Assembly (NCBI GenBank): GCA_012845835.1
Contig: JABAKD010000014.1
Location: forward strand, 7,033,574 to 7,097,573
Length of the DNA stretch: 64,000 nucleotides
Reading direction: 5' to 3'
Origin: Undaria pinnatifida
Lineage: Eukaryota; Sar; Phaeophyceae; Laminariales; Alariaceae
Part shown: one piece after another, positions 1-13,800 of the stretch
Layout: each line of letters opens with the position of its first letter
Position numbering within the stretch: position 1 is the stretch's first letter
Made by a program: the position numbers and the translations under genes
Notes under the pieces: model-generated
What the model saw: the letters and a program-made list of their open reading frames with translations, nothing else
The model's database searches: none
What the model was told of the DNA's origin: nothing

Positions 1-5
1 GTTCG

Positions 6-345
6 TGATACACCAAGCGGCTTGCCGTAGCTGGGTTGAGCGTTGCATTTACGGCGCGGGTTTTGTGCTGTGCTGCTGCTGCAGAGTGTCGGTGTTGGCG
101 TCGCTTCTAACGTTTGTCATCTGAATTGCTGTTTGCTGGAAAATACTCGAAAATTTGCTTCAAATATGTACTTGGGCCTAAAGGTGCCCTACGAACGAGT
201 GCCCATTTTGGGTAAATCTACATGTCACGCTGGTCGTTAGGTCGAAAAAATTGACGTATTTTTGTCACGTTTAAAAGACGATAATGCTTAATTCGACTTA
301 GATCCAAACATATATAGCCCTATCGTCAGGCTTGAATAGGTTTAA
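6..345 (+). repeat. Dispersed repeat, copy 1 of 2 (direct repeat with 63427-63765)
   Basis: About 340 bp beginning GATACACCAAGCGGCTTG recurs near the right end of the window in the same orientation with many scattered differences (roughly 80% alike by eye). The long hairpin of copy 2 is decayed here. No coding content seen. Confidence 0.85.
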
Positions 346-1524
346 AGCGACGGTACCCGGAACATTTCAGCAAATAACCCCAAAAAAAAGTTTGGAAACT
401 TTTTGGCCAAACTATCGGCTTTCCGTTGTCATCAGTCTTGGTAAGGACAAGTTGACTTGATAAGTATTATAAATAATGATTTGAAACCGTGATTGATCAT
501 GATTATTTTTGCTGATTACACCCCCCCTCCCATTGGGGAGCAAGCGCACAAGTCGTTCTCTGAGACCAACCACCAACCCCCAAGTTCCTTCCTGTACTAT
601 ATTGAAGTAAATTTGTCCCCCAAAAGGGTTTGCAGTCGTAAATGCGTTAATCTTTAATATTCGGCACGGAACGCGCGAATGCGCGCGCGGCAATTTTTAG
701 TTTTGATGAAAAATATACCAGTAGAAAATAAAGGAAGCATAAACGTCCACCTGTTTACGTAGTTCTTTTTTTTTTTTTCGGCGGATTTGTTCTGCCTACG
801 ATGGGTTTTTCATTTTTTTTTCATCATTACAGCAGTGGGAGGCTCTCAATATTGCCGGTTCAATAGTGCCACTACCCTTTATAATGCGGGTGAATCGCGT
901 GGCACGACTGGAACTCGTTACGAGTATAGTAATCCTATTCTCAATAATGCCTGTGCCCTTGAGTAGTGCTGGTATATTTGGCTGGCATCGAATATCGGCA
1001 GTGTTGGTATGTCCCCATTGCATTACCTGCTCCTTCACGTTCCCGGCAACGGTGCTCTTCTTTTTGTAGTATATTTACGAGTGTATAAGACAATACCTAC
1101 CCCTTAATGTTCCGGGAACGTTAGCTAGGGAAAGTGCTTCGTATGTTGATATCAATACCAATCTTAACAGCAGTATATTTTTAAGAGTTGAGGGTCGGTT
1201 TAAATGGTGAGATACGGCCGGGTACACACACATCGAAGTACCTGCGCCTTCACGTTCCCGCGCAGCAGTACTTTTTTGCATGTCTTTTATAGTTGGGTTA
1301 AAGTCAGTTCAATGGCCATCTTTTTTTCCCAGCTACCAGGTATTACCGTATACCTGGTATTCTGGTATATAGCTTGCACCTTCTCGGACGGATTGGAAGC
1401 CGATTTTCCTCCCACAGGTGGGGGCGCACACACGAAGAAAATGGCGTGGGAGATCTCATCGAAATCTTTCACGGATCGGACAAATCGTCGCTCCCTACTT
1501 GATGATCTAGGTGTATCTGTCCGG
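346..1524. other. Intergenic, nothing recognised
   Basis: Mixed sequence with short poly-T and poly-C runs. Small ORFs overlap on both strands and show no conserved motif. Two TACCWGGTA palindromes lie at 1334 and 1351. Confidence 0.6.
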
Positions 1525-1725
1525 GATATCTGCATGGTCTATCTACAGTAGCTCATGCTGTACGTGGTGGGACCGGTGCGATGTGCATGATCTAGCACAT
1601 GCTTCTTGGGTTATATATGTACTCTCTTTGTACAGATCCGGCAACATAACGGCAGATGCAGGATCTTCTGTAGATGATATAGATCGGCATCTGTCGGAGG
1701 TGCGGAAGGGTTTCTATAAAAGCGT
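1525..1725 (+). repeat. Dispersed AGATCTG-rich repeat, copy 1
   Basis: A 200-bp segment similar to 34050-34255 in order and wording (ATCTG-ATGGTCTA, then a CAGATCC stretch, then GATGATATAGATC). Related GGGATCTG units form the array at 14950-15600. Confidence 0.65.
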
Positions 1726-1944
1726 CGTTCGGCGTTTGCGCTCTCCCGTTGTCGTGAAAACAAGCCTTTCAATTCGTCCAAGAAGGTGTGTTATGTTTTG
1801 TGTGACGCGATATATATGGTCTCGCGGTACGGTGAGTGTTCGTTTGTTCTTAGCTCGCCCGGCGACCTTCTGGACAAAAGCCGTTGTCTGCGGTCGCTAA
1901 TGTCTTGCCTTCCCCCCCCCCCCCCCAGTGTGAATTTACGCCTT

Positions 1945-2055
1945 GCGTGTTTTTTCGCTGACGGTTCGTTCAGCATTCCTACTGCTCGCCAATTTTCATC
2001 AAGTTGTTCCAACTCGCTCTCTCGCGCTTTCAGCGAGCGAATTTCGTTGTAAGAA
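1945..2055 (-). repeat. Truncated, degenerate SINE-2 copy
   Basis: The minus strand matches the body of the SINE at 63011-63326 (CTCGCGCTTTC, the GCGAGC hairpin and the CTCGCC/TTTTCATC stretch), without its tRNA-like head. Confidence 0.6.
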
Positions 2056-2689
2056 ATAAGGAGAGGTTGCGATTTTCTATGGGTTTCATTCGAGGGAGAG
2101 AATATCATGTATGCAAGGTGCAAGGCGTGATCTGGCCTCTGGCAAGGAGCGCCCGGAGCAATCGTTGTGCAGGAGAACGAGCGCACGTTGGAGCAGATAT
2201 GGCAGACCGCACGAGCACAAGGCACTACCGCCGTAGCTGCCAGGATAACAGCCAAAGCTGTTGTTACCGAGTTTTTAGTTTTTCCACGTGAAAAAAACAG
2301 CGCCCAGTCATAGTAAACGCATGTATATATTTAGATGGTTTTTTATAGTATGGTATCTGGTAGATATCATATATGCGAGCGTACCAGGTATGCTGCTTAA
2401 CCGGGGGTTGTAGAAAATGGCAATCGAGCCATTAATGATATCGTCATCAACACCAAGAGCAGCTGCTGTAAGCGTGATAGCCCCCGCACGCCGGATTAGC
2501 CCCGCACGGGACAACCATTTGTCCACCTGGGGCAACTTCCCAGCCACAAAAGGATGTTGACCACAAATAGCTTATGTTGACCCTTTTTCCCTTTTTTTCG
2601 CCGCTGCAAAGTAGTTCTACTCAAAGGCGAAGTATATTTTTGTATGTCTCCAAAGACGTGGGCGCAGCTGTAAAGGGATAAAAAATGTT

Positions 2690-3030
2690 AAAACAAGTCG
2701 GCGAAACAAACAAAAAGCGAGACCACCACGTCAGCAGAAAACAGAGCAACGGGACCAAGCTGCTGCTGTTGTGTTGCTGTTAACCAGCTGCTATTAACGA
2801 TAGCGTTAGAAATGTCGGCGAAACAAAGAAAAAAGAAAACCACGTCAGCAAAACACATAGAAAATGGGACCAGACGACCAGGCAAACAAGTAGATGGTCG
2901 TACCGGAAGCAACGTCGGCTAAAAAAAAAGAACAAAGAAAAAAACGTCAGCAGAAGACAACAAATAGAAAGGGACCGAACAACCAATTGATCGCATCGGT
3001 GTAACGGTAAGAAATAGGGAAAAAAAGTCA
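2690..3030 (+). repeat. Three tandem units of about 100-120 bp
   Basis: Units starting GTCGGCGAAACAAA, GTCGGCGAAACAAAG and GTCGGCTAAAAAAA each contain ACGTCAGCA and then GGGACC. Diverged tandem repeat, non-coding. Confidence 0.75.
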
Positions 3031-3059
3031 AACATGTATGGCGGGGGGAAGTTTAACCG

Positions 3060-4129
3060 GTATCCTTTAATATCTTTTTCTTTCATTTTTCTAATAATAA
3101 TGTAAGACTACCGGTAACTGGTACCGGTACAAAACCGCTTGCTCACGTGCGTGTGGGAATTTGTAACCGTTTTTAACTCGACCGACCTTATTGTGGCCCA
3201 AAGAGCGTTCAAATTTGAGTAAAACGATACCAGGTATTAGACAAGTGTTTTTTTTATAATGTATCATGCATGACACGATCCCTTTGGCGCTTTTGTGACA
3301 AGAAAGTACGGGTAACTTACAGCTGATATTAGTTGATTATGTGTACACCTAGCATTTTGTAAGGCGGTCCAACCAAAACCGTTTCAAACCGCTTCGGAAA
3401 TTCCTGCCACGGACGACAGGACCGTAAATGGAAAGTATGTTATTCGGGGTATTATTAGTATTAATGCGCTGAAACGGCCCTTGTAAGCTTGACCTGTTGA
3501 CCCTGGCTGCATCCACGGCGGTAGTAACTATGTCCTTAACGAGGAGTGAACATGTGAAAATTCCCGGCCGAAGTACGCATCACGCACCTTGCGAAGCTGA
3601 GTGTCGACCACTCAACTGGTCGAACTCACAGTTGATGTATTTTGAACAGAACAGTACCTGGTACGACTAGCAGTTTTGATATAATGGCGCCGCTGCTTAA
3701 ACACATTCAGTGTATACTCTATTACGGGGGACCCTAGTAAACAGGACCTACGGTGACACAAAAACTCATGTATTCATCAATTTTTACCAACAATATTTGG
3801 TCCTATTTACTATCGTCCTCCGTGATAGGGTGCCCGCGTTCCAACCCTAGGTATGTTGATTATGTCCGAGTAGATCTACCCGGGTACACACAGAGTACAT
3901 ACCCTCCTCAACGCGCCCTTGAAACGTATCAAAATTAAGTCGTTTCGGAAACGCCTGCCCCGGATGAATTGTACTCCAGGGGTACATCGCCGTGCCGCGA
4001 GAGTTGGGGGGGCATCCGCATGCTTCTGCTTATTACGGACCGGAGCCCACGCCCCCGGGCGCGGAATCGCCTCGTGTGGCTGGGAGGCGCCAGGGCTCAA
4101 CCTGGGTGCAGCGCGAGAGACCGGTGAGT
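3060..4129. other. Intergenic with a transposon-end relic
   Basis: At 3595-3650 the minus strand carries the terminal module CTGTGAGTTCGACCAG shared with the ends near 41095 and 44935. A 25-bp related pair lies at about 3390 and 3945 (TTCGGAAA..CCTGCC). No gene recognised. Confidence 0.5.
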
Positions 4130-4400
4130 TCAAATTGAATGAGCCAGACTTCGTTTTGAAAGAGTACGACTTCAGCATGAAGGAGAAGGACTTACTAATA
4201 CCCTGGCGTGGGTGGTACCCGGGTATTCTATGTGGTTGTGTCCTGGTTGTGCTGGTCATAGCACTGGTGAAGATCGTTAGTGCAAATTGACTGTTAAAAG
4301 AGCAATCGTTCAACGTGAGAGAGTAACGCTTCAACTTGAAAGAGTCAGACTGTTTGAAAGAACATCACTTTAATAAAAGAGTATTACGTACTTCAATTCG
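4130..4400 (+). repeat. Degenerate minisatellite (TTGAAAGAG units)
   Basis: Repeated short units built on TTGAAAGAGT-GACTTCA, each about 24-30 bp and strongly diverged. Confidence 0.6.
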
Positions 4401-4798
4401 AAAGAGTGCGAGGTCGTGTTTCGTTGTGTACATGCTCCGGAGAGACCCGGGCCTGAGTATGACCAATACAACCAGGGTTGGCACCCGTGCACCCTCAAAA
4501 TTTATAAACCCCACAGCAGTGCGCACTTCACAAATCCTTTTTGAGTTGAATGGAAAGGGGCGAACTCTTCTAAACCCGCTTGTACTAGGGTACTAATTGC
4601 GACATCTCCCCCCCCTCCCCTCCCTGCTCCCGCCTCCCCCGCCCCCTCTATCTCTTCCCCTAGCTTCCCCCAAAGCATCACGCGCGACGCCATTATTCTG
4701 ATTCTCCCCCCCCTTCGGGCGGTCGATCGGGGCGTGACGGTGAGGTGGACGGACATGGCATAGCACGAGAGGCCAGAAGTTCGGTGGAAGCGCGGGAA

Positions 4799-4838
4799 AT
4801 GGTGGCGTCGTCGGCGTCAGCGGCTAGTCGCTCCTCAG
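4799..4838 (+). CDS. Exon 1 of the Myb/SANT gene (start codon)
   Basis: The ATG at 4799 opens a 40-nt exon encoding MVASSASAASRSS plus one base. It ends at a CAG|GTATTT donor. Its phase-1 end joins exactly the phase-1 acceptor at 5333, which follows a CCTTTTTTCAG tract. The alternative is translation from the ATG at 5233, reading through the acceptor; that would add a Thr/Pro/His-rich leader encoded by intron-like CA-rich sequence, so I prefer the spliced start. Confidence 0.55.
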
Positions 4839-7800
4839 GTATTTTACTTAAACAACGTAACCGAGATACACCCGCTTTTTGCTACAACTAGTACTCCTTA
4901 GTGTTGGGTATTTTAGGCATGCTGTAGGGGTCCCCCAATAAGGCGGTCTGAGTAAGGCGGTATCCCGATATAAGGCGGTCGAAATCGCTCGGCGGGGCTG
5001 GCGAATCACGCTTATAACCTGGAATGAATAAGGCGGCTACCCTCTACAAGGCGGTCGTATTGCTCTGGCACACCACCGCCTTACCGGGGACCCCGTACTG
5101 TTCTGGGTATGTTAGTTCCCTGCCGACGAAGTAACAAAATGCTAACACACACGTACATACCAAACCTAGCTACACCTGGTCCAACAGACCCAATATTGTA
5201 AACCGGGAGATTTTGTTCCTCCCAAGCAAAAGATGACAAACCAAACCAAACCAAGCCAAACAACACCGACCGGCACCAACCCAAACCCACACCCACACCC
5301 AGACCCACACCCAATCCAAAACCTTTTTTCAGGCGGCGGCAGTCCGAAGAGGGCAAAATCGATCGACGGGGACGAGCGCCTCCCCTCCCCTCCCCACGGC
5401 CCGCGGCGACCTCTCACGCGCACGGTCACCTACCAGGATAGCGATATCGCTATCAATGGCGGTGGTGGTGATGGCGATGGTGGCGGTGACGAGAGTGGTG
5501 GTGGTGGTGGTGGCCGAGGTGGTCATGGCCGTGGCCGCGGCCGTGATGGTGGAGTTGGCGATGGTGATGGTGACTCAATCGGTCACGAAAGCGGAAGTGG
5601 CAAGGACAGGTGGGCGTCTGCCGCTCGTTCTGGTTCTAGGAGCCCTTCTGTGGTGCGGGCTGTGGCGGTTGCGGCGTCGGAGTCTGCGTCAGCACCAGAG
5701 ACAGTGAAAGCGTCAGCGGAACCGGCAGTGAAACCGTCAGCGAAAGCGCCGCCGTCGGCGTTACCGTCAGGGCCGGCGTCTAAGCCAAAGACAGCGTCAG
5801 AGTCAGCGTCGGGGTCAAAGCCAAAACCAGCGTTAGAGCCAGCGTCGGGGTCAGCGTCGGCGTCAAAGCCAGCGTCAGGGTCGGCTTCAAAGCCGGCGTC
5901 GGGGCCGGCGTCAAAGCCAGCGTCGGGGTCGGCGTCAAAGCCAACCTCAGGGTCGGCGGCGGCGGAGGCGGAGGCAGGTGTGTCCCCCAGGCGCTCCCCC
6001 TCTCCTGCTTCACCTAGCAGTAGGCCTCAGCCTGCTGGTGACTCGGTCAGTGATGGGGGGAAGGAAGGGGAAGGGGAGGGGGGGGGTAAAGAGGGGGAGG
6101 AGAGTGGTCAGGGTAGCAGAGGGAAAGCGGTTTTGGATGCGGCGGCGGCCGGGGGGGAAGCGGGGGAGAAGGATGAAGCTATCGGAGAGGCTGCTGCTAG
6201 TGGTGATGGTGACAACGATGGTGGTGGTGGTGTTGGCGGGGGTGGAGGTGGCGGCAGCAGCGCGGCGGGTGGCACAACCGTGCCCCGAACGCTATACACT
6301 CCCGAGGCGGTGGAAGCGTTAGTGGAGAAGATGCTGGCGAAGCAAGTTGCAATGTAAGCGGCTTGGTAGGGGCGGGACGAGAGGGGTGGGTGGGTATATA
6401 GCGAGTGGTTCGATAGGGGCGGACTAGCGCGTTGCCCAGCAGGGGTTTCAAAGCAAGTGCGGCGGACTTATGACGCGCCTGTGCTCCTGTTTATTCCCGC
6501 CCGTTTGCTCCCGCTCTTGCTGTTTATTGCGTGTCTTGTGCTCGGCTTGGTTTATGCTTACCCATGTTCTTGTTGAGTTGTCTTTGTGTCTGTTCTCTCT
6601 CTTGTTGGGCGTGTCTCGTGCTTGTAAGTCTCTCGTATGTTCCTGTTGTTTGATCTTTTTAACCTAGTTCTTGCTCAAAAATGTTATTTTGTTGCGCTTG
6701 TCTCGTGCTTGCCATGTGCTTGTGTTTGTGTTAGGTCTACTACGGAGAGGGTTTTGGATCCTCTAGAGGAGAGCGGCTATACTACGGACCAGGCCCACAC
6801 CCCCCCACGAGAGACCCAAACTACTTGGCTCCAAGAGGTGTGTTTATCTACTTATCCTTTCGTCTGTCGATGTGTCCGTCCGTCGTTTTGTTATTTCATA
6901 GTTTACGTTTTCTTTCTTCGTTTTGTTATTGATTTCGCGCGTGCCCATTTTTTCGTTCGCACGCCTGTCATCTCTTTTTTGTAATTTTATTTCGTCTATT
7001 TTGTAGGTCTTATTGTTTTTGTCTTGTCTTCTTCGTGTTTAGTCTTGCGTCGTTTTCGCTTTTTGTATTTGTTGGTTATGTTTTCTTCTTCTCTTGTGTT
7101 GCTGCTGCCGCTGCTGGCTCTACTGGTACGTCTGCCTTGTTGTTATCATAGACGCCATCCGTAAATATAGCAATCCCGTCAGAATACAGGAACTAAAGCG
7201 AACACGAGAATAAACACGAAAATTGAAAATTGAAACAAGAAAAAATCAAGCTGAACCGAAAACGACGCGCGTGTTGTGTCTGGCGTGTTGCTTGTTTTTT
7301 CAGGACGACGAGAAGCTGCTTGAGGCCGTCGTGGCGAGCGGCGACCCCGCTAACGCGTACAAAAAGCGGAACTGGGAAACAATCGCCGCTCACTGTTACG
7401 GCCACTCAGCCGCACAGTGCGAAATGAGGCAAGTGCTTGCGTACCGGGTGTTGAACGTGCTAGTATGTACCATGGCATTACACCAGGTTTGTTTCACGTC
7501 GTAGTTTTTTTTTCTTCTCATCCTTGGTTCTATCCCATGACTTTGTTGTTTCACATGTTTTCTCATTTCTTGTTTTCGTTGTTACCCTCTGTCTTGTTCT
7601 CATTTTGGAACAAGTGATTGTCAAATGCAGTAATTGTCGTTCTCATCATGCTTCTGTTTCCTCGCTTGCCTCACTCCTCTTTTTTGTTTTCTTGTTCTGA
7701 CCCAGGCTACGGTAGGGGGGTCCCCTTTTGGGCCTTTTATTTCAGTGGCTAGGGGTCACTCGCGCGAGTAACCCCTTTGTTATTTTGCGATCTTACGTAT

Positions 7801-10800
7801 TCTTCATGTTTTGCATTAACGAAATTATCCGCAATGCAAAGGTGATCTTAGCTGCGCCAAAACAAGTGCCTAAACCATCTTCATCCGTAGGGTACAGAGC
7901 CACTCGTGCGAGTGGCTTAAACACATCAGTGAAAATGGGGGTACCCCCCTACTGTAGCCTTGGTCTTCTTGTTCTTGTCCTTGTCCTTGTTTTTGTTCTT
8001 GTTCTGTTTTCTTGTTTCTTGTTCTTGTTCTTGTTATATTGTTTCTGTTTTTGCCATGACCAGGTGGGGCGAGCACCTTCATTCCCTCTCGCGGGAAAGG
8101 GCAAACTGGAAGCCCGATGAAGAAATGGTGCTTTCCGTGAAGCACCATATGATCGTACCGCAGTGGGCCACCATCGTAAAGCTCCTTGGGCGAAGGTGCG
8201 CTTTCTTCGCGTCGTACTTTCCATCTATCTTTTGTCCAACCAAATATCTGGTACTGAACTCTGTGGCCTTCTTTTTTTTATTCGTCGATTCGTTTTTCCG
8301 TGTACCAGTGTGTGCAATCCAGTGTGCAATATCTCAGGGTGAGGGTGGGGTGAAGGTATTGTTGTGGTAGTCGTTTTCGGGGAAGGGGGGGCGGGTGAAT
8401 GAGGTGTGCTCGCTGTACACGTAAGTCCCCCCCCAAACTGAGTGCACCCCCCCCCCCCCCCCCCCCCTCGCCCCCGCCTCCCCGCGCTCGCCCCCTCTTC
8501 GCCACCAGAAGAAGAAGGCGCACAGAGCTGCCCTTGTGGCAACGCAGACGAGTAGAACCCACACACAGAGGAACGTGATGTAGAGGAGAGTAGGAAAATA
8601 AACGGGTGTTGCATGGAGAAGTTTGACGCATTAGAAATAGTAGCGAGAAAACGTTCGCTATCCGAGGAGATAGGTGGTGGCCACAGACGGCCAAAGAGAA
8701 GGAGATGATCTAATAAAAAATGTTCAAAGTGATACCTGGTATATGGAAGAAACGTACTGAGCGCCCAAATATTGGAGGTGTCTCTATTAGGAGTAGGAAT
8801 GGCGCTCCGTCTCGAACGGGACGCATGATCAATGGTCAAATGCCGAAGGCAAGCATCAAATGAGCCCCCCCCCCCCACTCCCTCGCCACCCATCCCACCC
8901 AAAACTATCCCGTACCCTACCCTACCCCCCCCCGCATTCCGCCTCCCCCTGCCCGTCCCACATCATATTACCGTCGCTACCCCACTGCGCACTCCCCCCC
9001 CCCCCCCCCCGTTTCCCAACAATTTACGACCACCGCCACTACCCTACCTCCCCCCACTCCCTTGCGCCTCCCATCCCTTACACTACTAAACCTTTCCCCA
9101 CCTTACCCTTACTCCCTACTCTACCCTACCCTTCCCTACCTTACGCTACCTTACCCTACCGTACCCCACCCTACCCTACCCCTTCCTACCCTACCCCACC
9201 CTACCCTACTCTACCCTGCCCTACCCTGCCCTGCCCTGCCCCACCCTACCCTACCTTGCACTACCCCCCGTACCCTCCCCCTCCCCCGCTTCCCAACGAC
9301 TACGACTATGTCCATTACCCTACCTTACCTTACTCCATGGTACCCCCCCGCCTTACCCTGCTCTACCCTGCCCTACCCCCTTCCCTCCCCTTCCTACTCC
9401 TCCCCTATCTTACCCTATCCCACGGTACCCTCTCTCCATCCCGCCCTCCCCCCTCCCCTCCCCCCACGACTACGACAAATTCAACAGAAACGAAACGGAG
9501 GTAACGAGGCATGTTCGCACTACAAGAGGAGGGGTTGGAGGCGTTGTTAGGAAGGGTGGGGTGGGGGCGGGGACGAGGGGCGCGACTTTGACCCCGGGGA
9601 ACGGCGGCCCTGTCAAGACAGAATCCGACAGGTATATTCAACAAGCATCGTAGCCTACGGGTGTAGACTTATAGCCGTTCCTAACGAACGCAAATACGAA
9701 CCCTGACAAAAGGTCATGACTCCCGATATTTTGAAATTCTGATATGTCAACTTTTCAAAAACTAAAATCACGTTTTTTTTTTTCTTGTCGAGAATTCCTA
9801 CGTACATTAATTTTTATGGTAAATGTCAAAACGATTTCAAAGTACGTACGGATTCCCGACAAGCATGATGAGTCGCGAAAATTTCACGTTTTTTTGTCAC
9901 GTTTCCTGACAGTTTTATGCTCGCTAGGAGCAGCGCTCGGTCGTAAACTTGTCAGGGCTGGTCCGTATTAGTTGCCGGATTAGTTGCTCCGCGGTGTTTT
10001 TATCTCTTCTTTTAGTTTTCAAGAGTTTGCCCCGTGTGTTCAATTTGCGCCGCCCCAGGGATTTCACACCAAGCGCGTTTATTTGGTATCGTACTGTTGG
10101 GAAATATAGAGTGCGTTCGGTACGACCGTGAGCCGGGGCGGAATTCACCGCTAACAGGCGGCGTTATTATTTGAATGGCGGAGTAAAAGGCAATCACAAG
10201 TAACTAGCGTAGTGTTTGTTTTATCACCGAGATTGACCCACGAACGCGCCAGTCCAGGTGCCAAGCCACCAAAGTCTGTCAATTCCCGCATGAGGCTGCC
10301 TGGAGTCATTGATTTCATTACCTAGCCAACTTCATCTAGTCGTCGACTTAAGGGTCGGCCAACTCAAAAGCCCCTAGTACTTTTGTGTTACTCAATTCGG
10401 AAATGTAAAGTATGATACATTTTCAGACTTGAGTTCTGGCTATATTATTGGGAGTTCGTTCCTTGTCGGGTGTCCCTCAAGAAGCAAGAGTGCCGTCAAA
10501 TTAGACGTTATGTATTCAAGTTAGTGTTGGAAGTTCCTTGACAGCCGTCCGTCAAGGAGCAAGATTGCCGTCATATGACGGGCTACTTGTGGCCCGTCAA
10601 GGTCGCGTTAGACTTACTATGTACTACTCGTAGGTTCTTGTGCGGGGAGTTCCTTGGCGGCTGTCCGTCAAGGAGCAAGAGTGCCGTCAAATTAGACGTG
10701 ATGAGCATATCATTGTTGAACCGTAGGTTCGAGGCTCACCGACTCCTGTTTATGTTGTGTAGGGGTGGCAATTTTTATGTTGGCTTGGGTGACAACGTAT

Positions 10801-13800
10801 TAATATAGAACCGTGGGTTCGAGGCTCACCGACTCCCGTTCTTTTTTAGGATGGGACTTTTGCATGTAAAATGTTGTGGTGACAGTATATTTTAATCTTG
10901 CTTAACCATCTCATGTGTTTATTTATTTATTTTTGTTTTATTTTTTTGTATTTAGTTATTTATATATATATATATATATTTTCTTCATTTTTTTCAAATA
11001 CGGAGTATATTTCTAGGGTGGAACTTTTACACCATATCTATTAGATCACTACCACTGTCTTCATACTCCCGACGTATACCAAAACCCGCCACTATAGTGA
11101 AAAATAAAATAAAATGGTAATATAAAGCCACCCCCAGGTGGAGAAAACTTACTTGATCACTTAACCATGAGTACCAACAACCCTTACCAAGCCATCTATC
11201 CGTACAGAAATACATTTATAAAATAGATACCTGGTATGATGTTAGATTAGTTCACAATCCCCCACCTGAAGTGAAGATACTAACACCAATCATTGTATCG
11301 TAGTGGAGAAAAGCGTTTGTTAATGAAAGAATAGGACCCGTCCTTTTTTTTTTTTCTTTTTTTCCACGTAGCATAATGCAAGTGCCAGCAAGCAGCTTCA
11401 AAATATGAGAACTGACTCAAAATTCTTCGAACTCACACCTACCTCCTCAAGTCCTGAAATTATTTTTTTTATACAATGTTGAGTGTGACAGCGTACAGAG
11501 TTTTTTTTTTTTGGGGGGGGGGGAGAAATTGACTTTGATTCTCGAATGCTGTATTAAGAGTAATATATAAGATAACTAGTAATATTCTGTAATCGTACTC
11601 CTCCCGATATTAAAGCCCGGGGGGGGAGAAAAAACAAAATAAACCGCTTACCATACATGATGGAGCAGTACAGTGGAAACTACAGTAATACATTTATAAA
11701 ATAGGTGTGATGTTAGATCTAGCTCAAAATTTCCCACCCAAAGTAAAAATACCAACACCATTATATTCGACCAAAAAAACGACCCTCCAAAAATAAACTC
11801 ATCTATATTGTATATTACAAGTACCAACAACGCAGCTTGCAAAGATGATTATTGACCTGAAATTCGCCGAACTCACGGCTGACGTCCTTGAAAATTAGTT
11901 ATAAAATTTAGGTTAGTGTTGGGCGTTCCTCGACAGCCGTTCGTCAAGGGGCAAGATTGCCGTCGTATGAAGGTCTTCTACTTGTGGCCCGTCAAGCTCG
12001 CTTTAGACTTGAATGTACTAGGTTCTAGCGCTGGGAGTTCCTTGGCGACTACCCGTCAAGAAGGAAGAGAGCCGTCTAGTTAGACGTGATGTATTGAAGT
12101 TGGTCCTGGATGTTTTTTGACAGCCGTCCGTCAATGGGCAAGAGTGCTGTCATATGAAGGTATACTGAAGGCCCGTCAAGCTCGCTTTAGACTTGAATTT
12201 ACTAGGTTCTGGTGCGGGGATTTACTTGACCACTGTCCGTGATGGGGCGTTGACGGGTGTCCTAAGGCTGACTTACTCCTGTGATGACGCTGGACGTTTG
12301 GTGACGCGTGTTTATTTTGTGGAATATTGAACATTTTCATTTATGGTCAAGAGAGAATATTCCCATAACTTACCATCGCGAACCTCGGGTAAATCGACGA
12401 AGTGACAAGTTTCGTGAGATTCAGGACTTGTTGGATCTACCCGAGGGTCCGAGTGTCTTGAAATGTCTTACTTAATTTACCCGAAAACCCGAAGCACGAT
12501 TTAGTAATCTGATGTTGTCGTTGTTGTTGTTGTTGTTGTTGTTGTCTCGGATTAACTCTTGTAAAAATTGTAGAGTCCGTGGTAACACAAATAAATGTGC
12601 CGGAGCTCTAGGAAGATCTATCTATCTAAGTGTATGGGCTAGTCTACGTATAAATGATACTTCGAAGTATTACGTTTAGGGTTTATGAAATTACCTAGTA
12701 AAGGAGTACGAACACCAGGTAATTATTTCGGATTTTTGTTTGGATTTATGAATTTTAATGTACGAAGTTTTGAAAATTGTAGGCAAGCAGGTGGCCTCTC
12801 CACATATCTCGCTTGGATTTTTTCAAGTGATGGTATCAATTCATCACTCAGCGTTGCGGGGGACGGACCGCGTGGAAGGCATTACGTTGCTATGATATAC
12901 TTTCTGGTCGTGCTTGGTTGTTATGAACCCAAAACAAGTTTTTTAGCACGTTCCGTTTGGGCGTTTTTTTTTTTTTTTTTTGTGATAATAACTTTGCGTC
13001 ACAATCCGTGACAAAGTAGATATATCAATTATGGAAGTAGGTATAATACCAGGTATGATACCTGGTGTCTTATGTTGAAAATACTAAATATCTTGTAAAC
13101 ACGTTAGCTGTGAGGTCGATAAATTTGGGTCATATACTCATATTTCCAAGCTGCGTGATACACCTGACGCTCGTTTGTCCTACGGATGTTGCCACAGGGT
13201 CAACAGCATCCGATTGTAGTAAGATAATTTTGCGAATACGACGGAGGAGTTAAATTGACACACGATGTGCCTAGTTATGACAGCACATGCACGGAGGGTA
13301 ACGGGTTTGTTTTTGCTATAATAGTGAATTTGTGTAAATTCCAAGTTCATTTTTACGAGATCAATTTCATTTTTACGGGAAGATCAGGGCTCATGTCTCG
13401 TTTCGTGACCAAAAGGGACGGTTTGTGGCGTAACACACGGCCTACATTTTTGTTTGCTTCTGGCGCGTAACACACGGCCTACATTTTTGTTTGCTTCTGG
13501 CAAATGTCCCGAACGTTTTATATTTTATATTTATAATGCGGCTACAATAGTTTTGTAGTTGGCATTAAAGTTGGGTGCTGTAATACATCCAGAGTTTGAT
13601 GCTGTTTGCTGCAGTAAATTGGTTGAATTTATTACTGTTCTGTTAAGTTTACCGGCCTTTAAACTGACACCCGTGCTCCTGGGCACCAACCACTTGGAAT
13701 TCGTGTGAGATTTTCTGTCAGCAGAATGCGGCAAATATATTGCACGAAAATGGGCCAAGGTCCAAGGGCCCACGGGGATATTTCTGTCTGATTTTATATG

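Noticed and set aside
5233-5332. ATG at 5233 as the Myb gene start
   Set aside because: A strong acceptor (CCTTTTTTCAG) sits at 5332, and the upstream ATG exon 4799-4838 joins it in the right phase; kept only as an alternative.
8865-9504. Proline-rich protein ORFs
   Set aside because: Explained by the CCCTAC low-complexity tract; open in several frames with no splice or conservation evidence.
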